Shown here piece after piece: positions 14,631-20,882 of a DNA stretch of 20,882 nucleotides. Every line of letters starts with the position of its first letter. The first letter of the stretch is position 1. The stretch comes from Candidatus [Bacteroides] periocalifornicus. GTDB taxonomy: Bacteria > Bacteroidota > Bacteroidia > Bacteroidales > CAJPTX01. The translations under genes were made by a program, and so were the position numbers. The notes under the pieces were generated by a model. That model did no database searches. It saw nothing but the letters and a program-made list of their open reading frames with translations, and was not told the DNA's origin. Location: assembly GCA_001421095.1 (NCBI GenBank), contig LIIK01000044.1, positions 1 to 20,882 of the forward strand, read 5' to 3'.

Positions 14631-16652
14631 ATGCAATCACGTTTCGGGAAATACGATCTGATGCGTATGCTACTCGCCGACTTGCGAGAGCTCGGGAAGG
14701 GCATGCAGATTCGCCGTGTGGAATCGCTAAAGAAAGACGATCTGGTCAACAGCCTTCTGGATCGCCAGGCCACCCTCTCAGATGCAGAGATGCGGCCTAT
14801 CTACCAGCTTTTCAGCGAAATCCAATCCCGTTCTGGGCGGGATACCCAGGGTTCCACACAGGCCAAGTCCACCCCTCAGCAGGTGAATGCGACCCCACCA
14901 CAGCCACAGGCCAACACCGCGTCCCGGCAGGGCGCGCAGCCGGCCAAGTCAGAAACCCCTACCGTTTCCCCTGCGCCCCAAGCGCAGGCCTCCAGCACCC
15001 CAATCCAGCGCAATGCTGAGCGGGCTGGCTCTGCCGATTCTCCGCAACGCACCCGCGAATCCCGCTCCAGCCGTCAGCACCCCAAGGCGCAATCCCGACA
15101 GCCCGAGCGAAACGCGAATAATGCAGGGATTCCCGGCAGGGGAAAAACGCTGCAGCCCGGCTTACGCACCGATACTACCCCAGAGCCGCCTCGCCTTTTT
15201 GCCCCTCAAGCAGAGGCCAAAGCTGGCAGCGCGTCCGTTATAGCCACCACCGGCCGAAGGGAGCAGCCGCACGCTGAGGCCGCGCAGAGAACCCCGCAGC
15301 ATACACCTGCGACGGGCAATGCTAGCAAAGCGAACCTACCTGGCGCGGAGGCCTCTTCCCCATCTGATACGCCTGCCGTACCCTCGCAGCTGGATAACGA
15401 GCGGGGCGAATCTAAAAATAGCCGTCGGAAAAAGCGCAAAGGCAAGCAGGCCGAGCATTCAGACACTAAGCCTGAGGCCGCCGCAGCCGCACCAGGGGCT
15501 ACCCAGCATCAGCCCCAAAAGCCCACCGTGGAGTTTGCGGGCATCATAGAGGCTACAGGGGTACTCGAGCTGCTGCCCGATGGCTACGGATTCCTCCGCT
15601 CGGCCGATTTTGATTACCTCACATCGCCCGATGACATCTTCGTATCAGGCTCTACGGTAAAGCAATACGGGCTCCGGATTGGGGACACCGTCACCTGCAC
15701 CGTCCGCCCTCCCCGCGATGCCGAGAAGTATTTTTCACTCGATAGGGTATTGAAAATCAACGGGAAGCTCCCAGAAGACATTCGTGATCGCACCCCGTTC
15801 GACTACCTCACCCCACTATTCCCGAACGAGAAATTCACCCTGCTGAATAGTAGGAACGACAGCCTCTCCATGCGCATTGTCGACCTCTTCGCCCCCATCG
15901 GCAAGGGGCAGCGCGGCCTTATAGTAGCGCAACCAAAAACCGGGAAGACGATCCTCCTCAAGGAGCTGGCCAACGCCATAGCTGCCAATCATCCAGAGGT
16001 ATACATGATCGTCCTCCTCATCGATGAGCGCCCAGAGGAGGTAACCGACATGGCCCGTAGCGTGAATGCCGAGGTGATAAGCTCCACCTTCGACGAGCCG
16101 GCAGACCACCACGTGAAGGTGGCCAACATGGTGCTGGAGAAGGCCAAGCGCCTAGTAGAATGCGGGCACGACGTGGTGATACTCCTCGACTCCATCACCC
16201 GCCTCGCGCGCGCCTTTAACACCGTCGCGCCCGCCTCGGGCAAGGTGCTCTCTGGCGGGGTAGATGCCAATGCGCTGCAAAAGCCCAAGCGATTCTTCGG
16301 CGCTGCCCGTAACATAGAGCAGGGCGGTTCGCTCACCATCCTCGCCACCGCGCTTATCGATACCGGGAGCAAGATGGACGAGGTGATTTTTGAGGAATTC
16401 AAGGGCACGGGCAACATGGAGCTACAGCTAGATCGCAAGCTCTCCAACAAACGGATTTTCCCAGCCGTGGACATCACCAGCTCCTCCACCCGGCGTGATG
16501 ACCTGCTACTCGATAAGGATACCCTCGCCAAAGTCTGGATTCTCCGCAAGGTTCTCAGCGAGATGAGCGTAGTAGACGCCGCGCAATTCATGATAGACCG
16601 AATGGCAAAAATCAACTCCAACGAGGAGTTCCTCCGGAGCATGAAGAGCTAG
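14631..16652 (+). CDS. rho: Transcription termination factor Rho with a long disordered insert
   Basis: 673 residues; a hexameric RNA helicase that ends transcription. Residues 1-50 or so are the Rho N-terminal helical domain (DLMRMLLADLRELGKGMQIRRVESLKKDDLVNSLLDRQ). Residues about 66-300 are a low-complexity insert rich in Pro, Ala, Gln, Ser, Thr and Arg, with a basic patch (SRRKKRKGKQ) near its end. Residues 301-380 form the cold-shock-like RNA-binding domain (GVLELLPDGYGFLRSADFDYL). The ATPase follows: Walker A QPKTGKT (434-440), DERPEEVTDM, Walker B ending at Asp520 (VVILLDSITRLARAFN), and the C-terminal GSKMDEVIFEEFKGTGNMEL. E. coli Rho is 419 residues, so the excess is the insert. Bacteroides Rho carries a comparable disordered region, reported to drive condensate formation. 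The gene is monocistronic with its own promoter and terminator. Confidence 0.97.
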   Translation: MQSRFGKYDLMRMLLADLRELGKGMQIRRVESLKKDDLVNSLLDRQATLSDAEMRPIYQLFSEIQSRSGRDTQGSTQAKSTPQQVNATPPQPQANTASRQGAQPAKSETPTVSPAPQAQASSTPIQRNAERAGSADSPQRTRESRSSRQHPKAQSRQPERNANNAGIPGRGKTLQPGLRTDTTPEPPRLFAPQAEAKAGSASVIATTGRREQPHAEAAQRTPQHTPATGNASKANLPGAEASSPSDTPAVPSQLDNERGESKNSRRKKRKGKQAEHSDTKPEAAAAAPGATQHQPQKPTVEFAGIIEATGVLELLPDGYGFLRSADFDYLTSPDDIFVSGSTVKQYGLRIGDTVTCTVRPPRDAEKYFSLDRVLKINGKLPEDIRDRTPFDYLTPLFPNEKFTLLNSRNDSLSMRIVDLFAPIGKGQRGLIVAQPKTGKTILLKELANAIAANHPEVYMIVLLIDERPEEVTDMARSVNAEVISSTFDEPADHHVKVANMVLEKAKRLVECGHDVVILLDSITRLARAFNTVAPASGKVLSGGVDANALQKPKRFFGAARNIEQGGSLTILATALIDTGSKMDEVIFEEFKGTGNMELQLDRKLSNKRIFPAVDITSSSTRRDDLLLDKDTLAKVWILRKVLSEMSVVDAAQFMIDRMAKINSNEEFLRSMKS

Positions 16653-16685
16653 CCCCCAAAAACCTCTCGGTTTTCATTCCTATGT

Positions 16686-16717
16686 AGACGATCCCAAACG
16701 GGGTCGTCTTTTTTTTT
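16686..16717 (+). terminator. Rho-independent terminator after rho
   Basis: AGACGATCCC at 16686-16695 pairs with GGGGTCGTCT at 16700-16709 (one G-T pair) around AAAC, followed by a run of T to 16717. Confidence 0.88.
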
Positions 16718-17097
16718 CGCGTAAATTTTTTGGCCGTTGGTAAAAAAATGCGAGGCGCAGTGTGAGGTACTCGCGTATTCCACCACTTCTCGTTTTCAGC
16801 TGTTTAAGCCCAGATATCCCTATTCTAAAGCCTTTGGTAAAAATAATGCGCGCCAAAAGCCCCTTCTCCATCCCCCGTAAGCTGCCTAACTTTGTACCCA
16901 GTTTTGCCTGTAGAATCTTTGGACATGCGCTTCTCCTCTGCGCGAAGGCCGAGGTGGTGGAATCAAAAACCACCAGGCCAGGGGAGAGCTCCTCTAGAGT
17001 TTTGCGGGGAGAGCCGGGAGAGTCCAGCCCTCCATAGAAAAAACGGCGCGATACCGAAAAGCGAAACGAGTAGGACGTTCATCTAAACAACAGCAAG
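16718..17097 (+). other. Gap between rho and the TRL-like gene
   Basis: About 380 bases without a convincing gene. TAACTTTG at 16887-16894 matches the -7 element but has no clear -33 partner. Downstream, GGCCGAGGTGGT (16947-16958) can pair with ACCACCAGGCC (16969-16979), and more self-complementary purine/pyrimidine stretches follow (GAGAGCTCCTC near 16984). If the promoter is real, the TRL-like gene has a structured leader of about 200 bases. Confidence 0.35.
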
Positions 17098-17385
17098 ATG
17101 AAAGCGCTAAAGATGACCCTAGCAGCTGCTGCCATAGCCACGGCGGCTCTGCTCTCAAGCTGCAGTATCACCCTCCCGGTAGCCGCCACCAGCAACCCGG
17201 TGGGCAAGAAGGTTGGAACTGCTAGCGGCACAACCATCCTGCACTTCCTGGCCTTCGGTGTTGATGCCAGCATCCAGACCGCAGCCAAGAATGGCGGCAT
17301 CACCAAGATCTCTACGGTGGATTTCCACACCAAGGACATCCTGGGCATTGTGCAGACCCATGAGTGCATCGTAACAGGGCAATAA
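17098..17385 (+). CDS. TRL-like family lipoprotein
   Basis: 95 residues. A lysine-bearing start and hydrophobic stretch (MTLAAAAIATAALLSSC) end in the lipobox LLSSC, so this is a lipoprotein with the acylated Cys near residue 22. The mature part has the conserved pattern of the TRL-like family: PVAATSNPVGKKVGTASGTTIL, then GVDASIQTAAKNGGITKISTVDFHTKDILGIVQTHECIVTG. The family is small and of unknown function, typically encoded in multiple copies and exported; cell-envelope or stress roles are guesses. The start is the ATG at 17098. An ATG four codons on (KMTL) is also possible. A strong terminator follows at 17403, so the gene is a single-gene unit. Confidence 0.88.
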   Translation: MKALKMTLAAAAIATAALLSSCSITLPVAATSNPVGKKVGTASGTTILHFLAFGVDASIQTAAKNGGITKISTVDFHTKDILGIVQTHECIVTGQ

Positions 17386-17402
17386 TCCCAGAAGATTTCC
17401 TC

Positions 17403-17432
17403 GGGGGCATAGCGCGCATGCCCCCTTTTTTT
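17403..17432 (+). terminator. Rho-independent terminator after the TRL-like gene
   Basis: GGGGGCAT at 17403-17410 and ATGCCCCC at 17418-17425 form a perfect 8-bp stem around a 7-base loop, followed by seven T. Confidence 0.92.
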
Positions 17433-17445
17433 ATACCCTGAAAAT

Positions 17446-17639
17446 GCGATGCGGCACGTCGCTACAAAGACCCGAAAGACCCAATCGTGATGCGGCACGT
17501 ATTAACCGCGATGCGGCACGCCGCGTCGCTACAAAGACCCGAAAGACCCAACGCGCCACGTCGCTACGAAGGCCCTGAAGCCCCAAATGCGATGCGGTAT
17601 GTATTAACCGCGACGCGGCACGCCACGTCGCTACAAAAG
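17446..17639 (+). repeat. Cluster of four REP-like repeats
   Basis: Copies at about 17446-17483, 17488-17550, 17551-17584 and 17589-17639. The full unit reads GCGATGCGGCACGTATTAAC, then CGCGATGCGGCACGCCGCG, then TCGCTACAAAG; shorter copies keep only the right half. Two are followed by the same tail, ACAAAGACCCGAAAGACCCA. The arms GCGACGCGGC and GC(C/A)(A/G)CGTCGC make each copy palindromic. Confidence 0.8.
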
Positions 17640-17712
17640 CCGTATGATAAGATTTCAAAATGATACCCGTTCTTATTTTGTACGCACCGTGTCAATAAAA
17701 AACTCGTCCGCG

Positions 17713-18246
17713 ATGCAATCGATACGCCATTCATTTTCCTTCTTCACGCCCCTGCTCATGCTGGGTAGCCTTGCTATTCTGCTGGGCTCTTGCGCCACCG
17801 CAGAGCTCTACACCACCTTTCGCCACGGGCAGGGTGAAGTCATGCACTACGTAAAGCCCATGGCCATCAGGCCTGTGGAGGGATCTACTGGCAGGGGGGA
17901 GGCCGATTTCACCCTCCACCTCAGCACCGACAGCCTGCAGCGGGTAGTGGTGAATTTCTCGCTCCACCACGCTAGCCCATGGAAACGGGTCGATAGCGTG
18001 GAATTCCTGCTGCCCGATGGTCAGCGCGCTGTGGTAGGCTCGCTAGAGCAGCTCTTTGTGGAGGCGGAGAAAAGGGGGTTTCAGAGTCGGTATAGCGGTG
18101 AGATTCCGCCCCGCTTCGCGATTAGCCTCCTGCAGCAGCCTACATGGCAATTCAGCATCTTTGCGCCAGGCCAGGTATGGCGGGGTACGCTCAAGGATCG
18201 GAAGAAGATGGAAAAGCTGCAGCGCACCCTCATCCCGCTGCTGTAG
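17713..18246 (+). CDS. Hypothetical lipoprotein
   Basis: 177 residues from the ATG at 17713 (an upstream ATG at 17644 in the same frame would add 23 residues and put a polar stretch before the signal peptide, so the later start is preferred). MQSIRHSFSFF, a hydrophobic stretch and the lipobox LLGSC place the acylated Cys near residue 26. The mature part is mostly beta-like (ADFTLHLSTDSLQRVVVNFSLHHASPW, SVEFLLPDGQRAVV) with a basic tail (GTLKDRKKMEKLQRTLIPLL). The family is not recognised. It sits between two repeat clusters, with no obvious operon partner; the mature fold suggests a periplasmic or outer-membrane-attached protein, but no role can be assigned. Confidence 0.75.
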   Translation: MQSIRHSFSFFTPLLMLGSLAILLGSCATAELYTTFRHGQGEVMHYVKPMAIRPVEGSTGRGEADFTLHLSTDSLQRVVVNFSLHHASPWKRVDSVEFLLPDGQRAVVGSLEQLFVEAEKRGFQSRYSGEIPPRFAISLLQQPTWQFSIFAPGQVWRGTLKDRKKMEKLQRTLIPLL

Positions 18247-18295
18247 ATTAAGATCCCTGCAAAGCCCCCATAAACAACGTGCGGCCCCCATAGTC

Positions 18296-18515
18296 GCGAC
18301 GGCGGCACGTATTTATTGCGACGCGGCGGGCCGCGTCGTTTAATCACTGGGTGGCGCTTATAGAACTGCGATTCTTTATCACGACGCAGCACGCCGCATC
18401 GCTACAAAAGGGCTCCCGCAAACCCGCGCAATCGACGCGGCGCGCCGCGGCGTTTAATTACAGGGTGGCGCTTATAGAACCGCGATTCTTTATCACGCCG
18501 CGCCGCGTCGCTACC
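18296..18515 (+). repeat. Cluster of REP-like repeats with an internal 50-base direct repeat
   Basis: Palindromic units at about 18296-18341, 18380-18410, 18431-18458 and 18494-18515 (for example GCGACGCGGCGGGCCGCGTC). Segments 18337-18386 and 18451-18500 are a direct repeat identical at 46 of 50 positions by eye (both contain GGGTGGCGCTTATAGAAC), so the unit plus its linker was duplicated. Confidence 0.8.
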
Positions 18516-18703
18516 GTCTTCGAGAAATGAGATTGCCTGATTGAAACCGATTTACCCGAAGGAAGAGGACGCCCACCCTATAAAGGATTGAGCCCGCACG
18601 GGCCTTTCGCAGAGGCCTCCGCGCATTCTCCCCTTGCTGCGGTTCCCTTCCCCTTTTGTAACCACGAGGATTTAAATCAAGCGCTCACAGTTTTCCGAAG
18701 AAC

Positions 18704-18821
18704 GTAGCGACGCGGCGGGCCGCGTCGTTTCCCCGTGCGGCGAGCGCATTAACCGAGTACGGCCTCTTAACCGCGATGCGGCATGTATTTATCGCGACGC
18801 GGCACGCCACGTCGCTACTAA
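18704..18821 (+). repeat. Two further REP-like repeats
   Basis: GTAGCGACGCGGCGGGCCGC at 18704 with a short remainder, and a full double unit at 18768-18821 (TTAACCGCGATGCGGCATGT, then ATTTATCGCGACGCGGCACG, then CCACGTCGCTAC). Both are outside genes and precede the end of the RloB gene. Confidence 0.75.
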
Positions 18822-18893
18822 GGCCGCGTTATCCGTAAACATGCGATTCAAAAGTCCCTGTACCGAAAAAAGGGCAGCAGCTGCAGGCGCAGA

Positions 18894-19586
18894 TTAGTCA
18901 TTTACTTGGCCTGGGTGCTCTATAGCTCGTAGGGCTATGCTCGGGTTACGCAGCTCTTGTACCAGCAGATCCACGCAAGTGCAGGGATTCCATTCATTGT
19001 AATTACCCTCTTTCGCCGGGTGCAGCTTTCTCAGCTTCTCCGCGCGTCGTATAGCATCAGCTTCGCTGCCATGCTCCTTCAAGATTTGGTAGATACTTTC
19101 ATCCTCTTTCTGATATTTAAAATCGGGATTACCACGCTTTTTCCGTACCCATGTTTCAAGCTTATCGCAGTATTGCTGCCTGGTAATGGCTGATTCAAGA
19201 TCTTGAAAATGCAAAAGATACCACAGCTCGAAGGATTCGTTTGACCATGCGCATCCAAAGCCGTTAGACCTAGACCTTGCCCGCTCTATCGCTTTCTTAA
19301 AGTCCTCTCTCCCGTCATAGTCAAACACTACCCAAACTCGATTGTACGGAGCCTGCCCCTCCTGTTTCCGTTTTCGTACCAAGCTTTCCGCCCTTTCTAC
19401 TACTCGGAGCGTACATCCCGCATCGCCTTCTAGCTCAACGGCTACAATATCAGATTTAATCTCTGAGGAGAGCGTGCGGAAGTAGTTCGGTTCAGAACGC
19501 CTTCCCTCGCATACTATCAGATAGCGTAGCCGCTTCTCCCGTTGCCCTTTCGCTCGGGGTGCTGATGGTCTCTGATGCCTATTCAT
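18894..19586 (-). CDS. rloB: RloB-family protein (TOPRIM-like), AbiLii-type defence partner
   Basis: 230 residues, soluble. A basic N-terminus (MNRHQRPSAPRAKGQREKRLRY) precedes LIVCEGRRSEPNYFRTL, the characteristic RloB opening with the Glu of a TOPRIM-like metal site. VWVVFDYDGREDF supplies the paired acidic residues (Asp-x-Asp). GCAWSNESFELWYLLHF is the next conserved RloB block. The ATG overlaps the stop of the ATPase gene by ATGA, so the two are translated as a coupled pair. In lactococcal AbiL-type and related systems, an ATPase and an RloB/TOPRIM-like protein act together in abortive phage defence. The nuclease role of RloB here is inferred from the metal-site residues. Confidence 0.88.
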   Translation of the reverse strand: MNRHQRPSAPRAKGQREKRLRYLIVCEGRRSEPNYFRTLSSEIKSDIVAVELEGDAGCTLRVVERAESLVRKRKQEGQAPYNRVWVVFDYDGREDFKKAIERARSRSNGFGCAWSNESFELWYLLHFQDLESAITRQQYCDKLETWVRKKRGNPDFKYQKEDESIYQILKEHGSEADAIRRAEKLRKLHPAKEGNYNEWNPCTCVDLLVQELRNPSIALRAIEHPGQVND

Positions 19587-20882
19587 CGCTCATCCTCCTC
19601 GGTGTTAGGCGCAAAGGGGATAGCACCGTAGAGCCCCTGCATGTATTCCTTTTCGGTAGAGAGGGCATCCGCGTTGTCAGCGTCAGAATCCTTGAATTCA
19701 ACCCGCGAATACAAGTGGGAAATATCCGAGGCATCCTTCTCCACGAACCAGATTTGATCCCGGCGAAGGTAGCCCATTTGGCTCGTGTCGTGCAGCGTGA
19801 ATATCAGTTGCGCCCCCTTGGGGTTCGTGTCTGGATTCATGAACAGGGCATTCACCATCCTAGTTAGAATCGGGTGTAGCTGGGCATCCAGCTCGTCCAC
19901 AATCAGTACACCGCCCTGCTCTAGCGTGTGGAATATCGGCCCAGACATTGCCACGATCCGCTTCGTCCCGTTGGATTCTAGCCGCTCGTAGTCGAAAAGT
20001 TTTTGGGCTACCGCATGCCCCTGGCTGTCGAATACCCTATGCAATGTCCGAAGTCGGGGCTCTGTCCATTCACCCTCTGATACCTCCATGTCGGTCAGGA
20101 GTTGCCTTTTCACACCATCCGATAAATCGCTATCGTTTATTACAGCCTCCATAGCCTTGCGATCTATCTGAACGTTTTCCACACGTATGTCCTCAAAGCC
20201 TAGCACAGCCTGCTGGAAAAAATGCCTTGCCCGCAGGGCTAATTTTTCATCCTTTTGCAGCATGCTCTGCGAGAACCCCATGTACCCGCCACCGATGCCA
20301 GCTATGCCATTGCAATTCTGAAACCATCCGATTATGCGCTTAGACAGCTCCCCATTCAGCTGTGCAACCAGCGATACGAATAGGCGATTTTCCACAAGGA
20401 TTCCCTCTTTACCCCTTCCTTCCTCAAAGTATTCCTCCGAAATATCAACCCGCATCCCCTCGCGTTCAAAGAGTTCCTGCTCTTCATCCCCCTTAGTGTG
20501 CACGTAGAGCCATTCTGCCTCTATTCTCTTTCGGGTATACTCAAAGCCGTATCGGTAGCGAGAATCCGCTAGCAGGAAATCGATTTCAAGCGATGTTGCC
20601 TCTTCAGCACCGTCGGCTTGCAGGCAGTAGGGGTCAAAGGGGAGGAGGTCGCCAGGGTTCAGCCGAACAGCCCCGAGTACTACCTGGCGCATCATCCCCA
20701 AGGCGCTCAGCGCATTGCTCTTCCCGCTCGAATTCGCCCCGTAGATTGCGGAAGAGGGAAGCAGTTTCAGGCCGTCCCTATCCATCACGATCTCGGGCAG
20801 CTCTGGGAGATCCACAGCCTCCAAACTCAGCACAGTGGGCGCTAGAAAGGAACGGTAGTTGGCGAAACGAAAATTGATCAGC
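19583..20882 (-). CDS. RloA/AbiLi-type ATPase (AAA_15/AAA_21) of a defence pair (partial at window edge)
   Basis: The frame is open to the window edge and begins LINFRFANYRSFLAPTVLSLEAV, the standard start of these ATPases. The G at 20882 could be the last base of the ATG, so only about 2 bases of the gene lie outside. Walker A is GANSSGKSN, encoded near 20710-20742. The long helical middle (about 100-270) includes LNGELSKRIIGWFQNCNG. Walker B is VLIVDELDAQLHP (near 19870-19915), followed by the switch histidine in LIFTLHDTSQMG. These order and spacing rules fit the SMC/ABC-type AAA_15/21 proteins of AbiL, PARIS and OLD-like systems. Its coupling to RloB makes an AbiL/RloAB-type system the best call. 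The trigger it senses is not visible. Confidence 0.88.
   Translation of the reverse strand, partial: LINFRFANYRSFLAPTVLSLEAVDLPELPEIVMDRDGLKLLPSSAIYGANSSGKSNALSALGMMRQVVLGAVRLNPGDLLPFDPYCLQADGAEEATSLEIDFLLADSRYRYGFEYTRKRIEAEWLYVHTKGDEEQELFEREGMRVDISEEYFEEGRGKEGILVENRLFVSLVAQLNGELSKRIIGWFQNCNGIAGIGGGYMGFSQSMLQKDEKLALRARHFFQQAVLGFEDIRVENVQIDRKAMEAVINDSDLSDGVKRQLLTDMEVSEGEWTEPRLRTLHRVFDSQGHAVAQKLFDYERLESNGTKRIVAMSGPIFHTLEQGGVLIVDELDAQLHPILTRMVNALFMNPDTNPKGAQLIFTLHDTSQMGYLRRDQIWFVEKDASDISHLYSRVEFKDSDADNADALSTEKEYMQGLYGAIPFAPNTEEDER

Larger units (their letters stand above)
18247..18893. other. Gene-free region of repeats next to the defence pair
   Basis: About 650 bases with no supported gene. 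Two repeat clusters (18296-18515 and 18704-18821) occupy roughly half. Bases 18530-18700 hold nothing recognised beyond a short GC-rich hairpin (AGCCCGCACGGGC near 18590). Confidence 0.6.

Noticed and set aside
15989..16642. 217-codon minus-strand frame in rho
   Set aside because: Antisense to the conserved ATPase domain, Ser/Arg-rich and with no homology that I recognise.
16680..16973. Small gene on the minus strand after rho
   Set aside because: The frame runs through the rho terminator and has no recognisable domain.
16940..17030. tRNA-Leu or RNase P RNA
   Set aside because: GCCGAGGTGGTGGAAT resembles the start of tRNA-Leu, but no anticodon or T-arm follows, and the RNase P core motifs are missing.
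17446..18821. CRISPR array
   Set aside because: Repeats are palindromic, vary in length and sequence, and linkers are irregular or themselves repeated; no cas genes.

Overview
The window looks like a Bacteroidota chromosome segment, most likely order Bacteroidales and possibly Porphyromonadaceae-like. The reasons are: several promoters of the Bacteroidota type (TTTG, 19-21 bp, TAnnTTTG) with few Shine-Dalgarno sites; a flavodoxin next to a DUF2023 gene; a Rho factor with a long disordered insert; a TPR/beta-propeller/CRD/OmpA protein of the PorE type; and a TRL-like lipoprotein. The family name is an inference. No rRNA, tRNA or CRISPR array was found.

Layout. Bases 1-1712 hold the C-terminal end of a toxin-like protein with a D...ExK nuclease signature (cut by the window edge) and, 2 bp later, a probable immunity protein. 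This stretch is far richer in GC (one 60-base line counted by eye gives about 68%) than what follows (about 45% in a line near 2300). Bases 1767-2402 are small AT-richer membrane-protein genes, one of them probably frameshifted. Bases 2581-8483 are plus-strand housekeeping genes: flavodoxin, DUF2023, the dnaN beta clamp, a SiaC-family protein, a nitroreductase and an Omp85-type outer-membrane protein. Bases 8520-13819 run on the minus strand: a YhcC-type radical SAM protein, the PorE-like OmpA protein and a phosphoglucomutase/phosphomannomutase. Rho (14631-16652) is divergent from the mutase. Two small lipoprotein genes follow.

The gaps at 13.9-14.4 kb and 17.4-18.8 kb are filled with GC-rich palindromic repeats that look like a REP family. 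A second hairpin repeat lies at 14.2-14.35 kb. Beyond the repeats, the window ends in a minus-strand pair: an AAA/ABC-type ATPase and RloB, overlapping by ATGA. This resembles the AbiL/RloAB type of phage-defence pair.

The core is therefore a conserved housekeeping backbone flanked by two accessory modules: a toxin-immunity locus at the left edge and a defence pair at the right edge, the latter behind a repeat cluster. The ordinary genes are identified with fair to high confidence. The toxin, its immunity partner and the biological role of the repeats are inference.
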